Notes under the pieces: generated by a model
What the model saw: only the letters and a program-made list of their open reading frames with translations
What the model was told of the DNA's origin: nothing
Database searches by the model: none
Origin: Rhodospirillaceae bacterium
Lineage (GTDB): Bacteria > Pseudomonadota > Alphaproteobacteria > JAEUKQ01
Assembly: GCA_016722635.1 (NCBI GenBank)
Contig: JADKIX010000011.1
Coordinates: 1 to 64,000 of the forward strand
DNA: 64,000 bases
Reading direction: 5' to 3'
Shown here: positions 1-7,622 of the stretch, piece after piece
How positions within the stretch are numbered: the stretch's first letter is position 1
Layout: each line of letters starts with the position of its first letter
Position numbers and translations under genes: made by a program

Positions 1-658
1 ACATTGGCAATCAACCCCTTAACCCTGGCAATCAACTAGCCAACCCGAATAACTCTTTGCCAACCCCCAAAGTACGGTAACCCCTGGCCAACAGGCCACT
101 ACACCCAACTCCTCAAAAACCCCTTTACAGAACAATATAGGAACGGTATATTCCCGGAATAATCCGCCTTCCATTACGGACAATACACCTCTTCCGCCTA
201 GGCGTAATCCAACTCCACCTCAAGATTTGGATCGTCACCGTCAAAGGGGGGATTGGGATCAAACTAATGATTGGGATTTGGAACTGCATGATGAATTAGG
301 AGGTCATGGTTTTATCGACCATGTCTATAGAACTTGGCAATATGTTGCTGACCGAATTCTTAACTCCAGAAATCGTTTGAACAATGCTTCTTCCCGCTTT
401 ATTGATGCCGATACTGCCAATCAACTTGCTCATGAAACTTTAAAAGCCAACTCTATAAAAATACAAAAATGGCTAGGTAATCCTAATTCAAATGGAATCA
501 TCGAATTAATTTATACTCCTGCTAACAACCAAATAACTGGCTTTACCCTTCCAAAGGGAATGACAGGCTTCATAGCAGCAGATAAGGTAAAAATAATCTT
601 AGTGCGAACAGGAAATAATAGCTATCGGATCAAGACTTTTTATCCTTATCATAAATAA
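1..658 (+). CDS. C-terminal part of a secreted polymorphic toxin with RNase A-type (CdiA-CT) domain; 5' end outside window, probable frame break
   Basis: The left edge cuts the gene. The first ~200 bases encode a Pro/Asn/Gln-rich linker. From about 240 onward the protein matches my knowledge of the bacterial CdiA-CT RNase A domain (RNAse_A_bac, known from a Yersinia kristensenii CdiA): LHDELGGHGFIDHV near the start, an ETLKANSIKIQKWL helix, and YRIKTFYPYH near the end. Family members cut RNA in neighbouring cells after contact-dependent delivery. The linker reads in frame 3 until the C5 run at 64-68 and in frame 2 from 53 onward; one additional C in that run would join them. The only nearby initiator is a TTG at 227 inside the folded region, so I do not believe it is a real start. 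The delivery part (CdiA, autotransporter or other) is not visible. The domain call is quite secure; the frame break may be real or a read error. Confidence 0.75.
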
Positions 659-684
659 TAAATAAGCAATTTGGGAGATCAAAA

Positions 685-1053
685 ATGTTTAAAACAGAAG
701 AAGAATTGGGTGAGCTTTACAAAAACGGTATGGAGTTTCTACTTTATATCAACGCTTATATTATGGATATTTCGGATGAGGAGCGCCGAGAGTATAAAAC
801 TTATGCGGATTTGGCAAAGTTTTATGTTGATAATTATAAAGATAGTCCTTTGCAAAGTGATAAAGTATTGGCCAAGGCGACTGAGGAGTTGAAAATGATT
901 GCTGAGCAAGAAATGGAATCGTGGGAAGAGATTGAATCATATGTAAATATCGCCTTCAAGGATGCGGCTGAGGTTAAGATCTGGTTGGAAACGGAAGTCA
1001 TTCCGGTGCTCGAAGTTGAAGCCGAGCGGCGGGGTTGGAAAAAACCTGCTTAA
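685..1053 (+). CDS. Probable immunity protein for the upstream RNase A-type toxin
   Basis: A 122-residue acidic, mostly helical protein starts 26 bases after the toxin stop, with a clear Shine-Dalgarno (GGGAG at 673-677, seven bases before the ATG). I recognise no family. The role is inferred from position: polymorphic toxin genes of the CDI type are followed directly by a small cognate immunity gene that binds and neutralises the toxin domain in the cytoplasm. The high Glu/Asp content (for example DISDEERREY and MESWEEIESY) suits a partner that covers a basic RNase active site, as known for RNase inhibitors in general. It has no signal peptide or membrane segment, as expected for a cytoplasmic inhibitor. 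A rho-independent terminator follows at 1089. Confidence 0.6.
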   Translation: MFKTEEELGELYKNGMEFLLYINAYIMDISDEERREYKTYADLAKFYVDNYKDSPLQSDKVLAKATEELKMIAEQEMESWEEIESYVNIAFKDAAEVKIWLETEVIPVLEVEAERRGWKKPA

Positions 1054-1088
1054 GGTTTCATGATATTTCTGAGGCAATGCGTTTAACG

Positions 1089-1117
1089 AAAGGGCAGCTT
1101 GGCTGCCCTTTGTTGTT
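1089..1117 (+). terminator. Rho-independent terminator after the immunity gene
   Basis: A perfect 10-bp stem (1089-1098 with 1102-1111) and a 3-base loop are followed by a T-rich tail. It lies 36 bases after the immunity stop codon. Confidence 0.75.
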
Positions 1118-1270
1118 ATCATTTTGCCTATTCCCCCAACTGGCGACCAGGGTGGCTGGGTTAGCTAAGAATAAAGTTGCAGAACTCTGCACCCCGATAA
1201 ATAGCTTACAGGCTTGTTTTCAGCCATCCCTAGAAAAAGTTCGCAATTTACCACCTGAAGCATCCCGCCT

Positions 1271-1309
1271 CATAACAAAAAACCCACCCGGCCTAGGGCC
1301 GGATGGGTT
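1271..1309 (-). terminator. Rho-independent terminator of the phasin gene
   Basis: A 13-bp stem with one G-T type mismatch (1281-1293 with 1297-1309) and a 3-base loop. Read on the minus strand it is followed by TTTTGTTATG. It sits just downstream of the phasin stop at 1348. Confidence 0.7.
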
Positions 1310-1347
1310 CAGGATATTCTGGATAGTTTATTATAACCGCTGATCGT

Positions 1348-1902
1348 TTATTTGCTGCTTGCGAAAATTTGCTTCGCGTCATCCAAATTTTGGTTCATAT
1401 ATTGGCCAAAAGCATCCATGGTTTGCTGGCCAGATTTTTGAGCTATCATCCCCAACTCACGCAGGCTGGTAGACGCTGCCTCAAACGTCTGTTTGGCGCT
1501 ATCAATTTGCTTGGCAACACAATTTTCCAAGGACTGGCCACTACAGACCATTTGACCCATATTGGTGAAATCCTGAGCCACTTTCTGAGTTATTTCCACT
1601 TGGTGGCGGCTAACCGCCAACAAATTCTCATAAGCGACTTGCTGGGTTGCATTCAAAACCTCAACCCCACGCTTGTGCATGCCCATCATTTGGTCAAATT
1701 TCAAGGTCGGCATTGTGCCCACAGCAAACATTTTGCCCATATCGCTAAAATGCTTTTTGGCTTCTTCATAAAAACCACTCATATCAAACATGCCCTTGGC
1801 ATCTTTCCAAGCAAACTGAGCGTTTTTCTGGCTGCCAGTTTGATCGTTTTTGCCATTTTGGCCATTGGCTTTATTTTGGGATTGTTGGGTGGTTGTTGCC
1901 AT
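1348..1902 (-). CDS. Phasin family protein (polyhydroxyalkanoate granule-associated)
   Basis: The 184-residue protein has a Gln/Asn/Lys-rich N-terminal tail (about 1-30) and then an amphipathic helical phasin domain (about 35-180) with the typical run of Gln, Phe, Ala and Met. Phasins coat polyhydroxyalkanoate granules in the cytoplasm and control granule size. No membrane segment or signal peptide is seen. The start is supported by a purine-rich ribosome site (GGAACGGAG) ending 8 bases before the ATG. Transcription is likely strong: a near-consensus sigma-70 promoter with TGC-rich inverted repeats lies 100-130 bases upstream, which fits known PhaR-type control of phaP genes. The gene is monocistronic, bounded by its own promoter and terminator. 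Confidence 0.85.
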   Translation of the reverse strand: MATTTQQSQNKANGQNGKNDQTGSQKNAQFAWKDAKGMFDMSGFYEEAKKHFSDMGKMFAVGTMPTLKFDQMMGMHKRGVEVLNATQQVAYENLLAVSRHQVEITQKVAQDFTNMGQMVCSGQSLENCVAKQIDSAKQTFEAASTSLRELGMIAQKSGQQTMDAFGQYMNQNLDDAKQIFASSK

Positions 1903-1978
1903 TTTAAAACTCCGTTCCTATCAAAAAAATAAAAAATCATGTCGCAAATTCAAGATGCTGCAATCCGCTTATCTCTTA

Positions 1979-2050
1979 TATTGCACTGCAGCAATATGGT
2001 ATATATACGCCTTGTTACACATGGTGTCAAGTCTTTTTGTGCGCTGCACA
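1979..2050 (-). promoter_or_regulatory. Phasin promoter with flanking TGC-rich inverted repeats (possible PhaR operators)
   Basis: On the minus strand, TTGACA (2025-2030) and TATATA (2002-2007) are separated by exactly 17 bases. An inverted repeat with TATTGC/GCAATA arms (1979-1996) lies just downstream of the -10 box, and a TGTGC-GCT-GCACA palindrome (2038-2050) lies just upstream of the -35 box. PhaR-type repressors of phasin genes are known to bind TGC-rich repeats, so these are good operator candidates. The promoter is seen in the sequence; the operator role is inference. Confidence 0.7.
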
Positions 2051-2069
2051 AAATCAGAACAAATTGGCG

Positions 2070-2732
2070 TTAGGTCGCAAGGATCCGGCGGACCAGCGCT
2101 GGCAGATAATGCCAATATTCCTGGGCTTGCCGCAATTGACCATCCAATTTTTTCATGGTGGTGGATAAATCCGGCCCCTCATCTTGATGCCAGGTGCGCA
2201 AGACCCCCAACCATGCAGGCAGGATCAGAAGGCTGGCGGTTGTTGCAGGCAACCAAGATAACAGCTGGCTTTTTTGAAGCGCTTGCTGCAAGAATTGTTG
2301 GGCATGCGTCAATAACACCTGGCTTAAGCGGGGCGAGGTTGGCCAAGCTCGCTGGATTTGGCGGTATGCTAGCCTATGCGGTTGCAGCATATCCATATAA
2401 TTCATCATCAGGGTAAACAAATATTCACGGTGGCGGGAAAGCGGAGCATCCGGTAATAATTGCGCGGTCGGTTGGGCCAATAATTGCTGCGTTTGCCCAT
2501 CGAGGTACGCGGCTAGTAAATCATTTAAAGTCGGATAAAAACGCTGGATTTCTTCAAGGGTTGTCAAAGACCTGGTGGCGATTTCAGGCATCGCTGCCTG
2601 CGACCAGCCCTTTTCCGCGATCACCGCCATCATCGCCTGATAAACTGCAGGATCAGGCTGGCTGCCATTGCCCGTTTCCCGGCGATTACAGCAAGACAAC
2701 GCAGAAAATAAATAGCGGGAGGAGAACTGCAA
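2070..2732 (-). CDS. TetR-like / COQ9-like protein
   Basis: The 220-residue protein has an N-terminal segment (about 28-75) laid out like a TetR helix-turn-helix: a helix ending in MMAVIAEKGW, then MPEIATRSLTTLEEIQRFYPTL. The C-terminal part contains VLRTWHQDEGPDLSTTMKKL, which resembles the end of COQ9-type proteins, themselves TetR-fold proteins that bind lipid for ubiquinone synthesis. I cannot decide between a DNA-binding regulator and a COQ9-like factor. The nearby ubiK gene makes the ubiquinone option attractive. The start is uncertain: no ATG or GTG precedes the domain in frame, and TTG at 2732 is the best candidate. It is transcribed in the same direction as proC, 147 bases downstream of it. 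Confidence 0.55.
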   Translation of the reverse strand: MQFSSRYLFSALSCCNRRETGNGSQPDPAVYQAMMAVIAEKGWSQAAMPEIATRSLTTLEEIQRFYPTLNDLLAAYLDGQTQQLLAQPTAQLLPDAPLSRHREYLFTLMMNYMDMLQPHRLAYRQIQRAWPTSPRLSQVLLTHAQQFLQQALQKSQLLSWLPATTASLLILPAWLGVLRTWHQDEGPDLSTTMKKLDGQLRQAQEYWHYLPALVRRILAT

Positions 2733-2879
2733 ATTAAAAGCTCTTTCATCAGGAAGTAGGTTGATGGCACGACATTATAGGGATTTTGTTTCTTCTTTTC
2801 CAGTGTAATCAGCAATGAGAAATAGGATGCTTGCGAGAGATGATGGCCAGCTTCCGCCCGCGACCCCATTTACCTCCAT

Positions 2880-3737
2880 TCAGTTTTTGCGTAACTCCCG
2901 GGCACGTTCAAAAGCGGCGGCAACCGCCCGCCGCAGCAATCCGGCCAACCCTGGGTCAGCCATTAATACACGCAAGGCAGCGGCTGTGGTACCGTTAGGG
3001 CTGGTGACTTGCTGGCGCAGTAAAGAAGGCTGCACCCCTGACTGGCTGGCCATCACCGCACTGCCCAGCAAGGTTTGTTCGGCCAGTTTTCCGGCAAGTT
3101 TGGGCGGTAAACCCTGTTCTTGGGCGATGGCAGAAAAAACTTCCAAAAACAGGAAAATATAGGCCGGGCCACTGCCGCTCAGGGCGGTGACCAAATCCAA
3201 CTGTTGTTCACTTTCAACCGGCATCACCATCCCCAGTTTTTCAAGTAACCCCACCCAGGTTTGGTAGATCACGGAAGGCAAGGAGGGCAAGGCATAACAA
3301 CCGATAAATCCCTGCTGATAAGCCGCCGGTAAATTGGGCATTGCCCGCATGACCGCCACACTTGCCAATTGCTCTTGGATCAAGCTTAAGGGTTGGCCAG
3401 CAACGACTGATAAAAACCAGCAACCTTGTAAGGCGGCCGTTTGATAAAGCGGCAACAATTGCGGTAATGATTGCGGTTTCACGGCTAACACCAGCAGCTC
3501 ATGCCGAAAATGCGGTAAATCTTGCGGGCGTCGGCGCTTGACAGCCACAGGCAATCCCTCAAAGTGACGGTGGTCGGCGGCCTTAGGATCAATAATCCCA
3601 AGCTTACCCGCGGCAACCCCCGCCCTTAACCATCCTCGGATTAAGGCCTGGCCCATTTTGCCGCCGCCAATCACCCAGATGTCAGGCACCCAGACATCAG
3701 GGGTTTGGCCAGTATTTTCTTCGAACTTTTCCGGCAT
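2880..3737 (-). CDS. proC: Pyrroline-5-carboxylate reductase
   Basis: Catalyses the last step of proline synthesis, the NAD(P)H-dependent reduction of 1-pyrroline-5-carboxylate, in the cytoplasm. The 285-residue length is slightly above the usual ~270 because of a ~20-residue N-terminal extension. Seen: the Rossmann motif IGGGKMGQALI near residue 23, the VLAVKPQ strand, VMRAMPNLPA, and the C-terminal dimerisation domain with TALSGSGPAYIF. The proA and proB genes for the earlier steps lie 37 kb away in this window. It follows ybjN closely (5 bases between stop and start), so the two are likely co-transcribed, probably with ubiK. Confidence 0.95.
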   Translation of the reverse strand: MPEKFEENTGQTPDVWVPDIWVIGGGKMGQALIRGWLRAGVAAGKLGIIDPKAADHRHFEGLPVAVKRRRPQDLPHFRHELLVLAVKPQSLPQLLPLYQTAALQGCWFLSVVAGQPLSLIQEQLASVAVMRAMPNLPAAYQQGFIGCYALPSLPSVIYQTWVGLLEKLGMVMPVESEQQLDLVTALSGSGPAYIFLFLEVFSAIAQEQGLPPKLAGKLAEQTLLGSAVMASQSGVQPSLLRQQVTSPNGTTAAALRVLMADPGLAGLLRRAVAAAFERARELRKN

Positions 3738-3742
3738 GGATG

Positions 3743-4252
3743 TTATGCTTCGCCAACTGTCTCCAGAATCGCCATTTGCATGGCTTTTTTCGGGTCATGA
3801 TTGGCCCAGATGACAAATTGGAAAATCGGATAGAAACGTTCGCACTCCCGCAAGATATTTTTCACAATGTCTTCGACTTGTTCCATGACAATGTTTGGCA
3901 CCCCCCGCAAGGCCTGGGAACAGCGGAAAATCGGAATTTCCAATTCGGAACACAGGCCAAAATGGCCAGAATATATTTGTTCGTTGGCCAATATGATCAA
4001 CTCCATCACGTCTTGGCGGTGGATGGGCGGAACCTTGATATCAAGCGGGCAAGAAATATGCAGAAACCCGGCAGCCGAACGCCATAAAACCCCTATCTTA
4101 TATTCTGCCCACTTCCCTTTAATTTGGGTAAAGGCTTCATGCGGCTCTCTCTTTTCAAAACCCAAACCTTCACGCACGGCATAATCCTCAATGACATCCA
4201 AAGGACTATCATGGGAATCTGATCGGCGGTTATTGCGGCCTAGACGGGACAT
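3743..4252 (-). CDS. YbjN domain-containing protein
   Basis: A 169-residue cytoplasmic protein of the YbjN family, which has a fold like type III secretion chaperones. Its molecular role is not settled. Recognisable stretches include DVIEDYAVREGL, HISCPLDIKVP and FGLCSELEIPIFRCS. In alphaproteobacteria this gene usually sits directly before proC, as here, and ubiK is upstream in the same direction. The start ATG is preceded by an A/G-rich stretch (GGAATCCTTAA). Family assignment is secure; function is unknown. Confidence 0.85.
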   Translation of the reverse strand: MSRLGRNNRRSDSHDSPLDVIEDYAVREGLGFEKREPHEAFTQIKGKWAEYKIGVLWRSAAGFLHISCPLDIKVPPIHRQDVMELIILANEQIYSGHFGLCSELEIPIFRCSQALRGVPNIVMEQVEDIVKNILRECERFYPIFQFVIWANHDPKKAMQMAILETVGEA

Positions 4253-4313
4253 TTAAGGATTCCTTCACTACTATTGGTTGTGATACGGTTGTTGTTTGTT
4301 ATTTTCCTCATCC

Positions 4314-4359
4314 TTCCTAATTTTGGCCCATCAATGCACCTAGTGGCCGAAATTAGGAA
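4314..4359. repeat. Inverted repeat between ubiK and ybjN
   Basis: Two 15-base arms (4314-4328 and 4345-4359) are complementary apart from one mismatch and are separated by 16 bases. There is no T-run on either side, so it is not a typical terminator. It could be an operator or an RNA element in the ubiK-ybjN intergenic region. Confidence 0.5.
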
Positions 4360-4426
4360 CCAAGCAATTACCACTCCCTCATAACCTCTGCTACCCTGAA
4401 GGTTAACTTAACCCCAGGTAATACTT

Positions 4427-4474
4427 AAAAAAACGGTGCCGGGCTTCGATACCCCTATCTGGCGGCCGTTTTTT
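4427..4474 (-). terminator. Probable terminator after ubiK
   Basis: An A6CGG...CCGT6 imperfect stem-loop lies 14 bases past the ubiK stop. It has A- and T-runs on opposite sides, so it could act in both directions. Confidence 0.5.
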
Positions 4475-4487
4475 CATTCTTCTTGTC

Positions 4488-4841
4488 TTATTCCTTGCTT
4501 TTTTTGGGTTGATTCTTTCCCCCACTTTGATCCTGGCCAAGTACTGCTGCCCCATCCCCTGGCACAGATATATCCTGGGGCTGCATTTGTTGTTGGGCCT
4601 GCCACCGCCTCTCCAGCACATTTAAACGCTCTTGGAGACGTTCTTGTTCAATCCGGGCAAGGGCTGCCATGTTTCTCACTATTTCCAATTCCGCCCGTGG
4701 GGCAACATCCAAACGCTGCACGAAACGCTTTGATAAAAGCTGGCATTCATGGACAATCTGTTGGCGCACAGCAAAAGCCGTTTCAATTGCCCCGGCCATC
4801 ATTTTGGTGGCATCTTCCAAAAAATTGATTGGTTTTTTCAT
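4488..4841 (-). CDS. ubiK: Accessory factor UbiK family protein (BMFP/YqiC)
   Basis: The 117-residue protein carries a UbiK/BMFP region: an N-terminal amphipathic helix, then a helix ending in the coiled-coil (ALARIEQERLQERLNVLERR, about 62-81) that mediates trimerisation in the family. UbiK supports aerobic ubiquinone synthesis by assisting the Ubi hydroxylase complex and binding membranes. Clear family features are FVQRLDVAPRAELEIVRNMA and the hydrophobic heptads after it. The C-terminal 35 residues are Gln/Gly/Lys-rich and not conserved. It is the first gene of a minus-strand group with ybjN and proC. Confidence 0.85.
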   Translation of the reverse strand: MKKPINFLEDATKMMAGAIETAFAVRQQIVHECQLLSKRFVQRLDVAPRAELEIVRNMAALARIEQERLQERLNVLERRWQAQQQMQPQDISVPGDGAAVLGQDQSGGKNQPKKSKE

Positions 4842-5187
4842 TGATTACCCTTTATTGACCAGCATTTATTTCTTATCAACACTGTATTTTTAAGCTGAAG
4901 CACCAGGCGTTTAGCAAAGATATAAATGATCTGCCCAGCATATTGTACGAGTATTTTTTGCGATTATTTACAGCGCATCGTTCCACAAAATGGCCAAGAT
5001 CGTCAAGCATGATTTTCATACCCTTATGCTCCCATTGAAAATGGGCAGTTTAAAGTCATTCATTATTTTTGAGGATTATCATGAATAATATCTACCAACC
5101 TAGACATATGAAATGCTATTGAGCTAGTCTTGAAGAGGCAGCAAGCTATCTCCAGCACCTCTTGCCGATTTTTTTGAAAAAGGCTAT
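4842..5187. other. 346-base gap with nothing identifiable
   Basis: This is the divergent region between ubiK and the small membrane protein gene. I see no coding region above ~20 codons, no tRNA and no convincing sigma-70 boxes. It must hold the ubiK promoter on one strand and probably the promoter for the downstream genes on the other. Confidence 0.5.
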
Positions 5188-5424
5188 ATGATAGGCAAGA
5201 AGTTGTTTTTTGAAAGAATTAGACGGATGCATACAGTTTTATTTTACTTATTATTGGTTTCCTTATTCGCAACCTTGATGGTGTTGGGGATTGGCTTGGC
5301 CAGTCTAGGGCGTGGCGGCGCTTTTTCTAAAAAACACGGCAACCGGTTGATGCAATGGCGCGTGGGAATGCAAGTCTTAACCATTTTGCTGCTGATCCTT
5401 TATATATCTGTGCCACGTTCCTAA
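5188..5424 (+). CDS. Small twin-transmembrane protein (HIG1-like)
   Basis: A 78-residue inner-membrane protein with two hydrophobic helices (about 16-38 and 60-75) joined by a Gly/Lys-rich loop. The pattern GLASLGRGG...GNRLMQWRVGMQ resembles the HIG1/twin-transmembrane family found in alphaproteobacteria, often just before the cob(I)alamin adenosyltransferase gene, as here. Some relatives associate with respiratory complexes, but a function for this one cannot be read from sequence. An internal ATG at 5227 would give a 65-residue form closer to family length. The ATG at 5188 has an AAAGG ribosome site four bases upstream, so I kept it. Confidence 0.7.
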   Translation: MIGKKLFFERIRRMHTVLFYLLLVSLFATLMVLGIGLASLGRGGAFSKKHGNRLMQWRVGMQVLTILLLILYISVPRS

Positions 5425-5497
5425 ACTACTCATCTCTTGCCAAGAACCATCTTGACGGCAAGGTTATCATCAATTTGTCATTATAGGAATCAGACGG

Positions 5498-6061
5498 ATG
5501 GTGCGTTTAACCAAAATTTACACCCGCGGCGGCGACCAAGGCCAAACCTCTTTAACCGGCGGGAAACGTGTGGATAAGCATCACCAGCAAGTGGAGGCTT
5601 ACGGCACGGTCGATGAAGTAAACGCCCATTTAAGCCTGATTGCTCTGCACGCCCCGGAAACAATCGAGATCACCCATCATCTGCAGCAAGATTTATTTGA
5701 TTTGGGTGCTGATTTGTCAACCCCCTTGCCACTGGCATCTGTAGCTGATCCAGCCTTGCGGATCCAACAAGCGCAAATCGATTATTTGGAAAAAACCATT
5801 GACCGGTTAAATGCCGCCTTATCCCCCCTAACCTCTTTTGTTTTACCGGGCGGTACGGCAGCATCGACTTACTGCCATATTGCCAGGACCGTGGCCCGGC
5901 GTGCCGAGCGCCAAACCAGCAAACTAGCCAGTGAACAACCGATTAATCCATTGGCGCTTATTTATTTGAACCGGTTATCAGATTTGCTATTCGTCATGGC
6001 CCGTTACTTTAATGACCAAGGCAAACGCGATATTTTATGGCAGCCGGGCAAGAACCGCTGA
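5498..6061 (+). CDS. pduO: Cob(I)alamin adenosyltransferase, PduO type
   Basis: Transfers the 5'-deoxyadenosyl group of ATP to cob(I)alamin to form adenosylcobalamin in the cytoplasm. The 187-residue length is typical. Seen: the N-terminal TKIYTRGGDQGQTSLTGG nucleotide-binding segment, VEAYGTVDEVNAHL, and the C-terminal CHIARTVARRAER and LNRLSDLLFVMARY motifs that line the active site of the trimer. It follows the small membrane protein gene by 73 bases, probably in one transcript. No B12-dependent enzyme gene is in the window. Confidence 0.93.
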   Translation: MVRLTKIYTRGGDQGQTSLTGGKRVDKHHQQVEAYGTVDEVNAHLSLIALHAPETIEITHHLQQDLFDLGADLSTPLPLASVADPALRIQQAQIDYLEKTIDRLNAALSPLTSFVLPGGTAASTYCHIARTVARRAERQTSKLASEQPINPLALIYLNRLSDLLFVMARYFNDQGKRDILWQPGKNR

Positions 6062-6396
6062 CCCAGGGGTAAACTGCTTTCCTATCCTTATCCCAGAATA
6101 GATTGCAATATAGATTGCAATCCCTACCAAGATACTATGAACAATTTTTATGATTCATTTTATTGTTGTTTTTACCTTGTCTATTCATGAAATGGTAGAA
6201 AATTCCTTGAAAACACCTATAATATCTAACAATATCAATTGTTTTAGACTATTGAAAATGGGTACAAATGATACAAATTAATTATAAGAATATATAAAAA
6301 TATAAGAAAAATTAACTTTTTGTTTACTTTTTGTGGTATATGTAGTGTCTGTGACAAGTTTATTAGAAAACAAGTTATCAACACAATGGAGATTTT
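6062..6396. other. 335-base AT-rich gap upstream of the mucin-like gene
   Basis: No gene is seen. Base composition drops sharply to AT-rich compared with both flanks, which is common for promoter regions of accessory surface genes and for acquired DNA. The ribosome site ATGGAG ends five bases before the ATG at 6397. I could not choose a single convincing -35/-10 pair. Confidence 0.4.
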
Positions 6397-6651
6397 ATGA
6401 ATAGTTTTCGCAAACTTCTTTTTGTCAGCGCGAGTTTACTCGTAACATCGGCAGCTTTCGGGCAAAACCCTGATTGCAAAGTCTTATCTTACCAAAATCT
6501 GGATGCCCTGGGTTGCAAGGATTTGCAATCTGATAGTGGCCTGACTGCACCCGATAGGTTCAACGATTCTCATATAGGCTTATCCCCGGGAAGGGCACCA
6601 ATTGACATGCCAAAACCCGGCACAGCGATAGGTGGGTCAAGTACACCATCC

Positions 6652-6968
6652 ACAACGACGGTGCCTAGCACTACTACAACGCCCGCAGGGTCAACAACAA
6701 CCACATCTACGACACCATCCACAACGACAGTGCCTAGCACTACTACAACGCCCGCAGGGTCAACAACAACCACATCTACGACACCATCCACAACGACGGT
6801 GCCTAGCACTACTACAACGCCCACAGGATCAACAACAACCACATCACGACACCATCCACAACGACGGTGCCTGCTACTACAACGCCCGCAGGGTCAACAA
6901 CAACCACCACATCTACGACACCATCCACAACGACGGTGCCTAGCACTACTACAACGCCCGCAGGGTCA
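6652..6968 (+). repeat. Tandem 69-bp coding repeats (five units, last one partial)
   Basis: Units begin at 6652, 6721, 6790, 6858 and 6927. Spacing is 69 bases except 68 between the third and fourth, which creates the frame break. The fourth unit also lacks three bases and gains three elsewhere. Units otherwise differ by few substitutions, so the array is young or homogenised. Confidence 0.9.
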
Positions 6969-6971
6969 ACT

Positions 6972-7127
6972 CCTCCTCTAGGGAGTAATCCGACGAGCGC
7001 ACCATCAGCGCCTCCTATAGGGAGTAATCCGACGGGCGTACCATCAGCGCCTCCTATAGGGAGTAATCCGACGGGCGTACCATCACTACCTCCTATAGGG
7101 AGTAATCCGACGAGCGCACCATCAGCA
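6972..7127 (+). repeat. Tandem 39-bp coding repeats (four units)
   Basis: Four exact-length units (6972-7010, 7011-7049, 7050-7088, 7089-7127) each encode a 13-residue PPxGSNPTxxPSx block. They directly follow the 69-bp array in the same protein. Confidence 0.9.
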
Positions 7128-7363
7128 CCGATTGTCGCAACCAACCCAGCCGAAGATGTGATTATGTTTAAACTGCGCCAAGAAGATGCTAAAACCAGTT
7201 ATTTCGGTGCGATGGATAAGGAGGGTGCCGTTCGTGGCAATAAAGGCATCACTCGTGACCAACGAGATTCAGGGAAGCAATTCAGTGGCACGGTAGTAAC
7301 CCCGACAGGCTCGACCCCTCCAGGTCCTAGATACTAAGACCGTAGCATAAAAACTTCTACTTC

Positions 7364-7398
7364 AAAACCAGGAACATTAAAAGTTCCTGGTTTTTTTT
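7364..7398 (+). terminator. Rho-independent terminator after the mucin-like gene
   Basis: A 12-bp perfect stem (7364-7375 with 7383-7394), a 7-base loop and a run of eight T. It lies 26 bases after the stop codon. Confidence 0.85.
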
Positions 7399-7622
7399 CG
7401 CTTTATCTTCGGCTCATTACTATACTTAGGAAAGCCTTTTCCTATAAGCAGAAAAATATGCTGGCACGGGAAATATTTGACAAAAAAACATCGGCGTGTT
7501 GCAATGCACAAAGTTTTACGAGTGCTAATATATAGTGTTTTATCAAAATTGCCTTGACCGTTTAATGAATAAGGATAAAACCAAAGAAGTTTTGAAAACC
7601 CCTCATAAAGGATAGGAAACAA

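Larger units (their letters stand above)
6397..7337 (+). pseudogene. Secreted Thr/Pro-rich mucin-like repeat protein, frame broken inside the repeats
   Basis: The protein starts with a Sec signal peptide (MNSFRKLLFVSASLLVTSAAFG), then ~55 residues of unique sequence with two cysteines, then five tandem 23-residue Thr-rich repeats (units like TVPSTTTTPAGSTTTTS), four 13-residue PPIGSNPTGVPSA repeats and a ~65-residue unique C-terminus. The fourth DNA repeat unit begins 68 bases after the third instead of 69: a T is missing after 6845 relative to the other units. Reading therefore leaves the frame at 6845; the rest continues in another frame (open 6867-7337). With that base restored it would be one protein of ~313 residues. 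Low-complexity Thr/Pro tracts of this kind are typical O-glycosylation or wall-spanning stalks. I recognise no family for the unique ends. It could be a phase-variable gene, a pseudogene or a read error. Confidence 0.65.

Noticed and set aside
6570..6842. Minus-strand Val-rich frame over the 69-bp repeats
   Set aside because: Shadow of the Thr-rich repeats; periodic Val codons are only the reverse complement of the Thr-rich codons.
6652..7127. Repeat arrays as a CRISPR
   Set aside because: Units are directly adjacent without spacers, are multiples of three and encode protein repeats; no cas genes in the window.
7377..7622. Minus-strand 81-codon frame between the mucin-like gene and etfB
   Set aside because: It begins at the etfB start region and ends inside the terminator hairpin; no motif or homology recognised.
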